Of a stretch of 64,000 nucleotides of DNA, positions 39,275 through 48,832 are shown one piece after another. Origin of the DNA: Bradyrhizobium paxllaeri. GTDB taxonomy: Bacteria; Pseudomonadota; Alphaproteobacteria; Rhizobiales; Xanthobacteraceae. The translations under genes were made by a program, and so were the position numbers. Numbering within the stretch: position 1 is the first letter of the stretch; each line of letters starts with the position of its first letter. The notes below the pieces were generated by a model. That model was given only the letters and a program-made list of their open reading frames with translations, did not search any database and had not been told where the DNA came from. The stretch lies in the NCBI RefSeq assembly GCF_001693515.2, contig NZ_CP042968.1, positions 4,650,001-4,714,000 on the forward strand, in the 5' to 3' direction.

Positions 39275-39453
39275 TCGTGCTCCCGGGAGGAAAATCTCGA
39301 CAAAATCATATGATCAAAGATCCTTCCGGACAAGAACGCCCCCACAGGCATTGCAAGCGGCAGCAGCTTGCAACTCACGTCAGACGCGTGGGCCGTAACG
39401 CGGAATTAATCTCGTCAGCCTATAGTCTCAGCAGTTCTAGTTGGTTGTCGCGT

Positions 39454-39497
39454 AAAGGAGCCCTCGCATGGGACGATCCAGCGACGGCTCCTTTTTT
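39454..39497 (+). promoter_or_regulatory. Possible attenuator hairpin overlapping a leader ORF
   Basis: AAAGGAGCC (39454-39462) pairs perfectly with GGCTCCTTT (39486-39494), followed by three more T. The left arm contains the Shine-Dalgarno AAGGAG of a 14-codon ORF that starts at 39468, and the right arm lies within that ORF. A TATAGT that may be a -10 box is at 39421. Confidence 0.55.
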
Positions 39498-39512
39498 GTT
39501 TCACTCTTTTGA
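39468..39512 (+). CDS. Putative 14-residue leader peptide
   Basis: ATG 39468 has AAAGGAG eight bases upstream and the ORF reads MGRSSDGSFFVSLF to a TGA at 39510, five bases before the ATG of the next gene. It has four Ser and three Phe in 14 residues. Its translation would open the hairpin at 39454-39494. Expression is not shown; the call rests on the Shine-Dalgarno, position and overlap. Confidence 0.4.
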   Translation: MGRSSDGSFFVSLF

Positions 39513-39517
39513 GGTTG

Positions 39518-40195
39518 ATGCACGTGACCAACACAACGGAAACACAGGGCCAAACCGAACAACCCGAAGCCATGACACCGATCAAGCAAAAGAGCCGGAA
39601 GTCGGTTGTGGCGCTGGCGATCCTCGCTCTTGGAATAAACACCGCTGCGGCCGTTCATACACTGGCGCCTGATCTTGATCTGCAGAATATCAGCAGCTTG
39701 CCGGATATCAGTCGTTGGGCCGAACTGCTTCCGCACCCGAAAGCTTCCGATCCAATGCAGGATCCGACGGTCGCCACATTGAAGGATATTCAGTCGGCCC
39801 AGCAGCAACACGTTGCCTCGCTGCAAGAGAATAATTCCTTGTTGCAGCAAAATGCAGCCCTGCTTCAGCAGGATTCGATTTCGCTTGCTTCCTTGCGACA
39901 GAGCGTCGTGGATGAGCAGGTCATTGTGAAGAAAATATCTTCTCAGATAGCGGATGAGCATGAAGACGTGAAGAAGATCTCTGCCAAGATCTCCACGCTC
40001 ATTGCGAAGGTCGACTCGCTGCAGAATGCAATAAGCCCGGAAGTCACTTCCTCCATCTCGACAAGGCGCGCTCAAAACCGAATGTCGCGGGTAGTGCGCA
40101 AAAAGATGGTTCAGCAGTCTAAACCAGTGGGACCTGTTTCGCTCGGAGGAGCCCCGCTGAGTCCCCCGGCTACCACGCCAGCCCCTCAAGGCTAA
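39518..40195 (+). CDS. Membrane-anchored coiled-coil protein of unknown function
   Basis: A 225-residue protein from ATG 39518; GTG 39524 has better spacing to GAGG. A short polar N-terminus is followed by a hydrophobic segment (about 29-46, SVVALAILALGINTAAAV), so it is probably anchored in the inner membrane. Residues 85-175 are Gln/Ser/Lys-rich heptads (SAQQQHVASLQENNSLLQQN, VIVKKISSQIADEHEDVKK), a long coiled coil. The C-terminus is Pro/Ala-rich. Base use is less GC-rich than its neighbours. No named family. Confidence 0.75.
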   Translation: MHVTNTTETQGQTEQPEAMTPIKQKSRKSVVALAILALGINTAAAVHTLAPDLDLQNISSLPDISRWAELLPHPKASDPMQDPTVATLKDIQSAQQQHVASLQENNSLLQQNAALLQQDSISLASLRQSVVDEQVIVKKISSQIADEHEDVKKISAKISTLIAKVDSLQNAISPEVTSSISTRRAQNRMSRVVRKKMVQQSKPVGPVSLGGAPLSPPATTPAPQG

Positions 40196-40244
40196 AGAAC
40201 CAGAGAGCGAGGCGCGGGGCCTTGGTCCCGCGCCTGGTTCTTGT
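40195..40244 (+). terminator. Terminator of the coiled-coil protein gene
   Basis: Nested stems: AAGAACCAG with CTGGTTCTT outside, GGCGCGGG with CCCGCGCC inside, immediately after the stop codon. The T-run is short (TTCTTGT). Confidence 0.7.
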
Positions 40245-40387
40245 GGAAACGTCCAGACGCAGTTAACCGGCGAAACATGAGCGCCGGTTTTTTGCTGGCC
40301 TGGCGAAGAACCGCACCTGCACTGCCATGCGGTGAACGTCGCGCCGAAGCGCGCGTTCCGTCTTATCGGTTTGGATGTTCAGAAACA

Positions 40388-40498
40388 GTCCGCCTTCGCT
40401 CTCCGAGCTTCGGCGCGATAGCCTTCGCCCTGCGGTGCATTTGTGGCGCCACCGCCGCGAAGGCTGGCTTGCCGAGCCGTAGCCCGCAGGGCGAAGGC
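40388..40498. repeat. Intergenic repeat with mirrored GCCTTCGCCCTGCGG arms next to tRNA-Val
   Basis: AGCCTTCGCCCTGCGG near 40431 pairs with CCGCAGGGCGAAGGCT ending at 40499, enclosing GCCACCGCCGCGAAGGCTGGCTTGCC-like text; CCGCCTTCGCTCTCCGAGCTTCGG just upstream forms a second dyad. It abuts the encoded CCA end of tRNA-Val. The remainder of 40245-40387 shows no gene. Confidence 0.6.
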
Positions 40499-40575
40499 TG
40501 GTAGGCGGCGAGAGATTCGAACTCCCGACCCTCTCGGTGTAAACGAGATGCTCTAACCAGCTGAGCTAGCCGCCC
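40499..40575 (-). tRNA. tRNA-Val (anticodon TAC)
   Basis: Minus strand: acceptor GGGCGGC pairs with GCCGCCT, D-arm GCTCAGCTGGTTAGAGC, anticodon loop TTTACAC between TCTCG and CGAGA, T-arm GGGAGTTCGAATCTCTC (one wobble pair), then A and encoded CCA. Confidence 0.94.
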
Positions 40576-40687
40576 TTGAGCCGCTCCTATCTACAGTGCC
40601 GCGTGGTGTGAACGCAAGCGAGGCCGGCGACGACAAATGGCCCGAAACCGGCCAATTGCCGCGAAATACCTGCCATACGGCGAGATC

Positions 40688-41191
40688 ATGAAACCTTTTC
40701 TGCGCAACGGCCTGCTGGCCATTGCCATCGCCGCCGTTGCGTTCTGGTGGTTCAAGCCGGGGTACATCGAACTCGACGTTCCCATCGTCAAGCACAAGGG
40801 CGGCGGCGCGTTCTGGTGGGAGCAGCATTATTCTCAAATTACCTATGCGGATTCGCCGGGTACCTTCTATGTTCACCGGCGGGTCGGAACGGCCTATCCG
40901 CACACGCAAGGATGGACGTCCGTCGAGGACGCGTACGCCCATTTCGACCGGTTGCTGGACCAGCGCGGCTGGGGCCGCACCGGCGTGCTCGCGGACAACC
41001 CGGTAATGCCTGAAAGCCGCCTGCTGCCGCCAACCGGCCTCAGGGCCTATTACCGACCTCACCAATATCTTGGCGATGCGACGATCCTCATGGCGGTCTG
41101 GCCGATCGGCGGCGCGACCGAGGGCTTTCACGTCGTTCTGACCACCGTCAACCCGTCACTGATGCGGCGCGTGTCACGCGCCATGGACTGA
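40688..41191 (+). CDS. Hypothetical exported or membrane-anchored protein
   Basis: A 167-residue protein. Residues 5-23 (LRNGLLAIAIAAVAFWWF) form a signal anchor; the remainder, with WWEQHYSQITYADSPGTFYVHRR and FDRLLDQRGWGRTG, looks like a compact periplasmic domain. No family recognised. ATG 40688 is chosen because it directly precedes the hydrophobic segment; a longer frame would extend toward tRNA-Val. Confidence 0.65.
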   Translation: MKPFLRNGLLAIAIAAVAFWWFKPGYIELDVPIVKHKGGGAFWWEQHYSQITYADSPGTFYVHRRVGTAYPHTQGWTSVEDAYAHFDRLLDQRGWGRTGVLADNPVMPESRLLPPTGLRAYYRPHQYLGDATILMAVWPIGGATEGFHVVLTTVNPSLMRRVSRAMD

Positions 41192-41193
41192 GT

Positions 41194-41595
41194 CTAGTCG
41201 GTCTCGCGCCCCGGCAATCCCGCGATATCGTTGATCCAGGGCGCAGCCGAGCGGCACCAGATTTGCCGCGCCGGCCTGAGTTCGCCTCGCTGGCGGATAC
41301 TGCCCCAGCGGATGCCCCAGTCGTCAGGACCGCCCTCGCCGCTGGTGAACAGCGGCGAGCCGCATTCGCTGCAGAAGTGCTGAAAGCGCGTCCGGCCGTT
41401 GTCGCCCCTCTTCGGATAGATCTTTGCCGGCGCGCCCGTCATCCGGATCTGCTCGGCCGAACAGAGCACGGTGACCCGGTACGGCGAGCCCGTCAGGTTT
41501 TGGCAATCGGTGCAGTGACAGATCGAGACCTTGTTCGGGTCGATCTCGGCATGATAGGTCACCCGCCCACAATGGCATTGCCCGTCGATTTGCAT
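41194..41595 (-). CDS. GFA-family (CENP-V/GFA domain) protein
   Basis: A 133-residue zinc protein. Zinc ligands appear in GQCHCGRVTY, ICHCTDCQNLTG and FCSECGSPLF, the order of the GFA fold. Some relatives act on S-hydroxymethylglutathione, but most are uncharacterised. Start ATG 41595 gives a family-length protein. It lies downstream of lon beyond that gene's terminator. Confidence 0.87.
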   Translation of the reverse strand: MQIDGQCHCGRVTYHAEIDPNKVSICHCTDCQNLTGSPYRVTVLCSAEQIRMTGAPAKIYPKRGDNGRTRFQHFCSECGSPLFTSGEGGPDDWGIRWGSIRQRGELRPARQIWCRSAAPWINDIAGLPGRETD

Positions 41596-41635
41596 TGCCT
41601 TCGACTCCGCTTGCCCAGATCCGCTCCGCACAAAC

Positions 41636-41663
41636 AAAAACGGCGCCCGAAGGCGCCGTTTTA
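41636..41663 (-). terminator. Rho-independent terminator of lon
   Basis: ACGGCGCC and GGCGCCGT with a CGAA/TTCG loop. On the minus strand TTTTTGTTTG follows; on the plus strand TTTT follows, so it can work both ways. Confidence 0.9.
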
Positions 41664-41683
41664 TCATATCGTGACGGATCGGC

Positions 41684-44110
41684 TTAGTGGGCGGTCAGGC
41701 CGCCGCCGGCTTCCTCGCCGGCATCGGGCTTGGCAACCACCTTGGCGTCCTCTTCCCACACGATCGGCGTGGGCGTGCGGACCAGCGCCTTGGCGACCAC
41801 CTCATCCAGCCTTGCGACCGGGATGATGTCCATGCCGCCCTTGATCGCATCGGAAATCTCCGTGAGATCCTTGGCGTTGTCCTCGGGGATCAGCACCGTC
41901 TTGATGCCGCCACGAGCGGCCGCCAGCAGCTTCTCCTTCAGACCACCGATCGGCAGCACGCGGCCGCGCAGCGTGATTTCGCCGGTCATCGCGACATCGT
42001 GGCGGACCGGAATGCCGGTCATGACCGAGATGATCGCGGTGGCCATCGCGACGCCCGCCGACGGTCCGTCCTTCGGGGTTGCACCCTCCGGCACGTGGAC
42101 GTGGATGTCGCGCTTGTCGAACAGTGGCGGCTCGACGCCGTAGTTGATCGCCCGCGAGCGGACGTAGGATGCCGCCGCCGAGATCGACTCCTTCATCACG
42201 TCGCGCAGATTGCCCGTGACCGTCATCTTGCCCTTGCCGGGCATCATGACGCCTTCGATGGTCAGCAGTTCGCCGCCGACATCGGTCCAGGCAAGTCCGG
42301 TGACGATACCGACCTGCGGCTCGCTCTCGATCTCGCCGAAGCGGTACTTCGGCACGCCGAGGAAGTCTTCCAGAGTCTTCTCGGTGACCTTGACCGACTT
42401 CTTTTTGGAGATCATCAGCTCCTTCACCGCCTTGCGGGCGAGTGTGGAGAGCTCACGCTCCAGGTTACGCACGCCCGCTTCGCGGGTGTAGCGGCGGATC
42501 ATCAGCAGCAAGGCATCGTCGTCGATCGACCATTCCTTTGAATCGAGGCCATGCTTGGAGATGGCGTTCGGGATCAGGTGCTTGCGCGCGATCTCGACCT
42601 TCTCATTCTCGGTGTAGCCGGCGATCCGGATGATCTCCATGCGGTCCATCAGCGGGCCGGGAATATTCAGCGTATTCGCGGTCGTGATGAACATGACGTT
42701 CGACAGATCGTAGTCGACCTCCAGGTAGTGGTCGTTGAAGGTCGAATTCTGCTCGGGGTCCAGAACCTCAAGCAGCGCCGACGACGGATCGCCGCGGAAA
42801 TCGGCGCCCATCTTGTCGATCTCGTCCAGCAGGAACAGCGGATTCGAGGTCTTCGCCTTGCGCATCGACTGGATGATCTTGCCGGGCATCGAGCCGATAT
42901 AGGTGCGGCGGTGACCGCGGATTTCGGCTTCATCGCGCACGCCGCCGAGCGAGACGCGCACGAATTCGCGGCCCGTCGCCTTGGCGATCGACTTGCCGAG
43001 CGAGGTCTTGCCGACGCCGGGAGGTCCGACCAGGCACAGGATCGGTCCGGTCAGCTTGTTGGCGCGCGACTGCACGGCGAGATACTCGACGATGCGGTCC
43101 TTGACCTTCTCGAGCCCGTAGTGATCGGAGTCCAACACGGCCTGCGCCTGCTCGAGGTCCTTCTTGACCTTGGACTTCTTGTTCCACGGGATCGACAGCA
43201 GCCAGTCGAGATAGTTGCGCACGACGGTCGCTTCCGCGGACATCGGCGACATCTGGCGCAGCTTCTTCAATTCGTGCTGCGCCTTCTCCCGCGCTTCCTT
43301 GGAAAGCTTGGTCTTGGCAATCTTCTCTTCCAGATCGGCAAGCTCGTCGCGACCTTCGTCGTCGCCGAGTTCCTTCTGGATCGCCTTCATCTGCTCGTTC
43401 AGGTAATACTCGCGCTGAGTCTTCTCCATCTGGCGCTTGACGCGCGAGCGGATGCGCTTCTCGACCTGCAGCACCGAGATTTCGCTCTCCATCAGGCCCA
43501 GCACCTTCTCCAGGCGCTGCGTGACAGACAACGTCTCCAGGATGCCCTGGCGATCGGCGATCTTGACGGCAAGATGCTGCGCAACCTGATCGCTCAGCTT
43601 GGCGAAGTCGGTTATCGCCTGAACCACGCCGACGACTTCGGCGGAGATCTTCTTGTTCAGCTTCACATAGCTTTCGAAGTCGGACACGACCGAGCGCGCC
43701 AGCGCCTCGGCTTCAACCGAGTTGGCGTCGGTGTCGGCGAGCGCGATCGCGGTCGCTTCATAATATTCAGTGCGGTCGGAATATTTCTGCACGCGCGCGC
43801 GCTCGAGACCCTCGACCAGCACCTTCACGGTGCCGTCGGGCAGTTTCAGGAGCTGCAGCACGCTGGCAAGCGTACCGACCTCATAGATCGATTCCGGGCT
43901 CGGATCATCGTCGGACGCGTTCTTCTGCGTCGCCAGCAGGATCAGCGCGTCGTTCTTCATGACCTCTTCGAGGGCGCGGATCGACTTCTCGCGGCCGACG
44001 AACAGCGGCACGATCATGTGCGGAAAAACGACGATGTCGCGGAGTGGCAGCACCGGATACGAGTGGCTTTCGCCGAGAACGATGGTTGGCCGGGTTTTTG
44101 GGGTCGTCAT
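41684..44110 (-). CDS. lon: ATP-dependent protease Lon
   Basis: An 808-residue LonA protease. The N-domain starts [19 protein letters not shown], the AAA+ core has Walker [12 protein letters not shown] near residue 360 and Walker [11 protein letters not shown], and the proteolytic Ser-Lys dyad is in [13 protein letters not shown] (Ser) and GLKEKLLAA (Lys). It degrades damaged and regulatory proteins. Start ATG 44110. A sigma-32-like promoter candidate lies upstream at about 44268-44299. Confidence 0.97.
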   Translation of the reverse strand: MTTPKTRPTIVLGESHSYPVLPLRDIVVFPHMIVPLFVGREKSIRALEEVMKNDALILLATQKNASDDDPSPESIYEVGTLASVLQLLKLPDGTVKVLVEGLERARVQKYSDRTEYYEATAIALADTDANSVEAEALARSVVSDFESYVKLNKKISAEVVGVVQAITDFAKLSDQVAQHLAVKIADRQGILETLSVTQRLEKVLGLMESEISVLQVEKRIRSRVKRQMEKTQREYYLNEQMKAIQKELGDDEGRDELADLEEKIAKTKLSKEAREKAQHELKKLRQMSPMSAEATVVRNYLDWLLSIPWNKKSKVKKDLEQAQAVLDSDHYGLEKVKDRIVEYLAVQSRANKLTGPILCLVGPPGVGKTSLGKSIAKATGREFVRVSLGGVRDEAEIRGHRRTYIGSMPGKIIQSMRKAKTSNPLFLLDEIDKMGADFRGDPSSALLEVLDPEQNSTFNDHYLEVDYDLSNVMFITTANTLNIPGPLMDRMEIIRIAGYTENEKVEIARKHLIPNAISKHGLDSKEWSIDDDALLLMIRRYTREAGVRNLERELSTLARKAVKELMISKKKSVKVTEKTLEDFLGVPKYRFGEIESEPQVGIVTGLAWTDVGGELLTIEGVMMPGKGKMTVTGNLRDVMKESISAAASYVRSRAINYGVEPPLFDKRDIHVHVPEGATPKDGPSAGVAMATAIISVMTGIPVRHDVAMTGEITLRGRVLPIGGLKEKLLAAARGGIKTVLIPEDNAKDLTEISDAIKGGMDIIPVARLDEVVAKALVRTPTPIVWEEDAKVVAKPDAGEEAGGGLTAH

Positions 44111-44421
44111 GGCCTTATCCTTTTGTTTTGCCCCCTTGCACGCAGTCCGCATCGCTTGCGCAACCGCCACAAGGTGCCGGGAGTTCCGGGTCGCCTGGCC
44201 GCTTTCGCTGCCCTCTCACCGGATGAATTTGCGACGAATCTCGAACGTGATTTCCGCCACCATTCGCATTAGGTGGCTATCGGCTATGGGGGTGTCAAGT
44301 CACGGAAAAATGCCCACAAATTGGGGCTAAACGCGCACAAAACGCTGACGCAACAGCGGCCGCCGGCACGTCCGGCAGCCGTCCTTATCGGGGTAGTCCA
44401 AGCGAGGTATGGCGAGCGCGA
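44111..44421. other. Intergenic region upstream of lon
   Basis: About 310 bases between clpX and lon. On the minus strand CTTGACAC (44299-44292) and CACCTAAT (44275-44268) form a plausible heat-shock or housekeeping promoter pair with 16-19 bases between. This is the best promoter candidate I saw for lon; the exact boxes are uncertain. Confidence 0.35.
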
Positions 44422-45696
44422 TCAGGCGCTGGCGCTGCTTTCGACGGCCCGGTCCGAACGATCCGCGTAGATGTAGAGCGGACGGGCGGTGCCTTCGACC
44501 ACTTCGCGCGAGATCACGACCTCTTCGACGCCTTCCAGACCCGGCAGATCGAACATGGTCTCGAGCAGGATGGCCTCCAGGATGGAACGCAGTCCGCGCG
44601 CACCGGTCTTGCGTTCGATCGCCTTGCGGGCGACCGCGCCAAGCGCCTCGTCGGCGAAGGTGAGCTCGATGTTCTCCATCTCGAACAGCCGCTGGTATTG
44701 TTTCACCAGCGCGTTTTTCGGTTCGACCAGGATCTTCTTCAGCGAGTTCTCGTCGAGATCCTCGAGCGTCGCGACCACCGGCAAGCGGCCGACGAATTCC
44801 GGGATCAGGCCGTATTTCAGGAGGTCTTCCGGCTCGACGTGGCGGAAGATTTCGCCGGTGCGGCGGTCTTCGGGCGCCAGCACCTGGGCGGCGAAGCCGA
44901 TCGAAGTCGAACGACCGCGCGCGGAGATGATCTTCTCAAGACCTGAGAAGGCGCCGCCGCAGATGAACAGGATGTTGGTGGTGTCGACCTGCAGGAACTC
45001 CTGCTGCGGATGCTTGCGGCCGCCCTGCGGAGGCACGGAGGCAACGGTACCTTCCATGATCTTCAACAGCGCCTGCTGCACGCCCTCGCCCGACACGTCG
45101 CGGGTGATCGACGGGTTGTCCGACTTGCGGCTGATCTTGTCGATTTCGTCGATATAGACGATGCCGCGCTGCGCGCGCTCGACATTGTAGTCGGCCGACT
45201 GCAACAGCTTCAGGATGATGTTCTCGACGTCTTCGCCGACATAGCCGGCTTCGGTCAGCGTCGTCGCATCCGCCATCGTGAACGGCACGTCGAGAATGCG
45301 CGCCAGCGTCTGCGCCAGCAGCGTCTTGCCCGAACCGGTCGGACCGATCAGGAGGATGTTCGACTTCGCCAGTTCGACGTCGTTGTGCTTGGTCTGGTGA
45401 TTGAGGCGCTTGTAGTGGTTGTGAACGGCAACCGAGAGCACCTTCTTGGCATGGCTCTGGCCGATCACGTAATCGTCCAGCACCTTGCAGATTTCCTTCG
45501 GCGTCGGAATCCCGTCGCGCGACTTCACCAGCGAGGACTTGTTCTCCTCACGGATGATGTCCATGCAGAGTTCGACGCACTCGTCGCAGATGAATACAGT
45601 TGGGCCCGCGATGAGTTTGCGGACTTCGTGCTGGCTCTTTCCACAGAACGAGCAATACAGCGTGTTCTTGGAGTCGCTCGTGCCAACCTTACTCAT
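44422..45696 (-). CDS. clpX: ATP-dependent Clp protease ATP-binding subunit ClpX
   Basis: A 424-residue unfoldase. The N-terminal zinc-binding domain has [11 protein letters not shown] and [10 protein letters not shown], the AAA+ core Walker [12 protein letters not shown] near residue 118 and Walker [12 protein letters not shown], and an arginine-finger/sensor region follows. IGF-type ClpP contact (SIGFAAQV) is present. Partner is ClpP encoded upstream. Confidence 0.97.
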   Translation of the reverse strand: MSKVGTSDSKNTLYCSFCGKSQHEVRKLIAGPTVFICDECVELCMDIIREENKSSLVKSRDGIPTPKEICKVLDDYVIGQSHAKKVLSVAVHNHYKRLNHQTKHNDVELAKSNILLIGPTGSGKTLLAQTLARILDVPFTMADATTLTEAGYVGEDVENIILKLLQSADYNVERAQRGIVYIDEIDKISRKSDNPSITRDVSGEGVQQALLKIMEGTVASVPPQGGRKHPQQEFLQVDTTNILFICGGAFSGLEKIISARGRSTSIGFAAQVLAPEDRRTGEIFRHVEPEDLLKYGLIPEFVGRLPVVATLEDLDENSLKKILVEPKNALVKQYQRLFEMENIELTFADEALGAVARKAIERKTGARGLRSILEAILLETMFDLPGLEGVEEVVISREVVEGTARPLYIYADRSDRAVESSASA

Positions 45697-46142
45697 TCCT
45701 GTCTCCGTCCGCCGTTCGATCCGTTACCCGATCGACCCACTCCGGCACGTCACCGGACCTGAAGGTAGATAGAGCAAATTCCGTACCAGAAAAGACCCTA
45801 ACTCAATTACGCACCGTGCTGCGAATCACGGCTCTAGAATCCCCCGCGATCTTAACCCAGTTCACACAGCCAACCATGCTGACACCCGACTATCAAGAAT
45901 TCGCTAATCGGGGCCGGAATGGCTACCCGTGACAATACCGTGATTTGTGGCATTCGCACGGGGAGAAGTTGACAAAATCGACCGAGCGTTGCGCTTGTGC
46001 CACGCCGTAAAACCGGCACGAAAGCGGAACTTTCGGCCTGTGCGGCGCACAGGCGCGCGGCTTTCGGCCATATTTGCCGATTCTACCAACCGTTAAGGTC
46101 AACAAGGGGTGTCGGTACCCGTTACCTTACGGGGTTTTCCCC
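45697..46142. other. Intergenic region between clpX and clpP
   Basis: About 450 bases, relatively AT-rich for this window. It should carry a clpX promoter on the minus strand. I see no recognisable RNA gene or clear operator; short open frames on the minus strand at 45904-46105 look like chance. Confidence 0.3.
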
Positions 46143-46778
46143 TTACCCGATTTTCGTCGGCGTCGCCTCTTCGGGACGCGTGTCGATTACCTTGTCGACG
46201 ATGCCGAAGTCGCGGGCCATGTCGGCGGTCAGGAATTTGTCGCGCTCCAGCGCATCCTCGATCGCCTTGTAGGTCTGGCCGGTGTGCTTCACGTAGATTT
46301 CGTTGAGGCGCTTCTTGAGATTCAAGATCTCCTGCGCGTGCAGCATGATGTCGGTGGCCTGGCCCTGGAAGCCGCCGGACGGCTGATGCACCATGATCCG
46401 CGAATTCGGCAGCGAGAAGCGCATGTCCTTTGCGCCGGCCGCGAGCAGCAGCGAGCCCATCGAGGCCGCCTGCCCGGTGCACAGCGTCGATACCGGCGGA
46501 CGGATGAATTGCATGGTGTCGTAGATCGCAAGCCCCGATGTCACCACGCCGCCGGGCGAGTTGATGTACATCGAGATTTCCTTCTTCGGATTTTCCGCTT
46601 CGAGGAACAGGAGCTGCGCGACGGTCAGCGTCGACATGCCGTCTTCGACCGGACCGGTGACGAAGATGATGCGCTCTTTCAGAAGCCGCGAGAAAATGTC
46701 GTAGGCGCGTTCGCCGCGGTTGGTCTGCTCGACCACCATCGGAACGAGGTTCATGTAGGTTTCAACGGGATCGCGCAT
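46143..46778 (-). CDS. clpP: ATP-dependent Clp protease proteolytic subunit ClpP
   Basis: A 211-residue serine peptidase. The catalytic Ser is in [11 protein letters not shown] near 106, the His in IMVHQPSGG near 131, and the Asp in the following helix region. [11 protein letters not shown] and [10 protein letters not shown] are typical. Start at MRDPVETYM (46778) is the usual alphaproteobacterial N-terminus, so a longer upstream frame is ignored. Confidence 0.97.
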   Translation of the reverse strand: MRDPVETYMNLVPMVVEQTNRGERAYDIFSRLLKERIIFVTGPVEDGMSTLTVAQLLFLEAENPKKEISMYINSPGGVVTSGLAIYDTMQFIRPPVSTLCTGQAASMGSLLLAAGAKDMRFSLPNSRIMVHQPSGGFQGQATDIMLHAQEILNLKKRLNEIYVKHTGQTYKAIEDALERDKFLTADMARDFGIVDKVIDTRPEEATPTKIG

Positions 46779-47075
46779 TGGGTACCCCAAGGGTTCGTAG
46801 AGGGTTGGATCGGCGGGGCCGTACATCCATCGGCACGGCAGGCCAATCGGCATGATTGTCGCGCGCGGACGAACGTCCCGTGATGCAGGACTTCAACTCA
46901 CAACTCGCGTCAGCGAGCCGTTCACAGATATGAGCCAATTTCCCGGCCACAAGGCCGGGCAATTGCGAGCCGAATGGAACGAGTTCAAGCTGATTCGCAG
47001 GCGATCTCATAGCGACGGATGCCGCCGCCACTCCGCTTTCGCCGTTCATCATTAATGTCAGCCTGATCAAATCGA
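46779..47075. other. Intergenic region between tig and clpP
   Basis: About 300 bases. A 7-bp stem (CCCGGCC at 46942, GGCCGGG at 46959) with a 4-base loop lacks a T-run; it could terminate tig weakly. The clpP promoter must lie here but was not identified. Confidence 0.3.
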
Positions 47076-48434
47076 TCAGGCTGCGCTCTTCTCGTCTTCG
47101 TCCTTGAACAGGTCCTCGCGCGAGACCTTTTTCTCGGTCACGTTGGCGAGTTCGAGGATGAAATCGACCACCTTGTCTTCATAAATCGGCGCACGAAGCT
47201 GGGCCAGCGCATTGGCATTGTTGCGATAGTAGTCCCAGACTTCCTTCTCGCGGCCGGGCATCGAACGCGCCCGCTCGATCACGGCGCGGCTGACTTCATC
47301 GTCGGTTACGGTGATCTTGTTCTTCTCGCCGATCTCCGAGAGCACGAGGCCGAGCCGAACGCGACGGTCGGCGATCTTCTTGTACTCTTCCTTGGCCGCA
47401 TCCTCGGTGGTGTCCTCGTCGGCAAAGGTCTTGCCGGAGGATTCCATCTCGGCCTTGATCGAGTTCCACATCAGGTTGAACTCTTCCTCGATCAGCGACG
47501 GCGGCGCCTCGAATTTGTGGCTGTCGTCGAGACGATCGAGCAGCGCGCGCTTGACGCGCTGGCGCGTCGCGCCGGCGAACTCGGCGACCAGACGCTCGCG
47601 CGCGGCCTCCTTTAGCTTGTCGAGCGATTCCAGGCCGAGCGACTTTGCGAATTCGTCGTCGATCTTGGTCTCACCGGGGGCTTCGATCAGGGTTGCCGTG
47701 GTCTCGAACTCGGCGGGCTGGCCGGCGAGCTTCTCGCTGGCATAGTTCTTCGGGAACGATACTTTCAGCGTGCGGGTTTCACCTGCGCCGATGCCGACGA
47801 GCTGTTCCTCGAAGCCCGGAATGAACTGGCCTGCGCCGATCACGACCGGGATGCCCTCGCCGGTGCCGCCGTCGAACAGTTCGCCGTTGATAGAGCCCTT
47901 GAAGCTGATGGTGACGCGATCGCCGTTCTCGGCCTTGGCGCCGTCGACCTTCGCGGCATAGGGACGGTTGCTGTCGGCAATGCGCTTGATCGCCTCATCG
48001 ACCTCGGCATCGGTGACTTCGACCACCGGCTTCTCCACCGAGAAGGTCTTGAAATCGGCGAGCTGGATCGTCGGCACCACCTCGATCGCAACCGTGTAGG
48101 TCAGATCGGTCTTGCCGGCGAGCAGCTCCTCGACCTCTTTGGTCTCGGTCGGCATGGTGATCTTCGGCTCGGTCGCGAGACGGAAACCACGCTCGGTGAA
48201 GATCTGCGTGTTGCTGTCACGGATGGTCTGGTCGATGGTCTCGGCCATGACCGAGCGGCCATACACCTTCTTCAGGTGGGCCACCGGCACCTTTCCGGGA
48301 CGGAATCCATTGAGGCGCACCTTGTCCTTCAGATCGACCAGCTTGGCGTCCGCCTTGGCATCGAGATCCGATGCGGGAACGCTGACCTTGAACTCGTGCT
48401 TCAATCCCTCGGCGAGGGTTTCGGTGACCTGCAT
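47076..48434 (-). CDS. tig: Trigger factor
   Basis: A 452-residue ribosome-associated chaperone and prolyl isomerase. The ribosome-binding signature lies in [19 protein letters not shown] near residue 41, and the FKBP-like domain [20 protein letters not shown] near 170. The C-terminal helical arms end in an acidic tail. First gene of the tig-clpP-clpX-lon set. Confidence 0.97.
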   Translation of the reverse strand: MQVTETLAEGLKHEFKVSVPASDLDAKADAKLVDLKDKVRLNGFRPGKVPVAHLKKVYGRSVMAETIDQTIRDSNTQIFTERGFRLATEPKITMPTETKEVEELLAGKTDLTYTVAIEVVPTIQLADFKTFSVEKPVVEVTDAEVDEAIKRIADSNRPYAAKVDGAKAENGDRVTISFKGSINGELFDGGTGEGIPVVIGAGQFIPGFEEQLVGIGAGETRTLKVSFPKNYASEKLAGQPAEFETTATLIEAPGETKIDDEFAKSLGLESLDKLKEAARERLVAEFAGATRQRVKRALLDRLDDSHKFEAPPSLIEEEFNLMWNSIKAEMESSGKTFADEDTTEDAAKEEYKKIADRRVRLGLVLSEIGEKNKITVTDDEVSRAVIERARSMPGREKEVWDYYRNNANALAQLRAPIYEDKVVDFILELANVTEKKVSREDLFKDEDEKSAA

Positions 48435-48593
48435 GGTGTCAATCTTCTTCCGCTTGCGCCGGGCCAGAGCGGCCCGGCAGTGTTCAAATGTCAGAGGCGT
48501 GGCCTTTCAGCCTGCGCCGGTGGTTCGGCGGACCTTCGCTCCCCGGCGGGAAGGTCCTCCAGTATCGTCATGCAAACGCTTGGATAGAGCGCT

Positions 48594-48678
48594 TGGTGCG
48601 GGCGGAGGGACTCGAACCCCCACAACTTTCGTCACTGGAACCTAAATCCAGCGCGTCTACCAGTTCCGCCACGCCCGC
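48594..48678 (-). tRNA. tRNA-Leu (anticodon TAG)
   Basis: Minus strand: acceptor GCGGGCG pairs with CGCCCGC, anticodon loop TTTAGGT between CTGGA and TCCAG, a long variable arm (TGACGAAAGTTGT), T-arm GGGGGTTCGAGTCCCTC, and encoded A-CCA. Long variable arm fits a class II tRNA. Confidence 0.94.
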
Positions 48679-48832
48679 GTGAAAAGCATCCATACCCGGC
48701 CGCGATGCCGCGGGCGGCGGGCTTATAACATGAGCCTACACCTCCGCAGCAAAAAAATGGCCCTTTTTGACACCGCCGGGGCAAGGCGTCACAGCTACTA
48801 TGGATACATCAGAAATGGCCCGCATCGGTCCG

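Noticed and set aside
42551..44272. Long plus-strand open frame antisense to lon
   Set aside because: Shadow; Leu/Arg/Asp-rich without domain signatures, while lon on the other strand is certain.
45904..46105. Small minus-strand frames between clpX and clpP
   Set aside because: Two overlapping frames of about 60 codons without Shine-Dalgarno or conserved features; likely chance.
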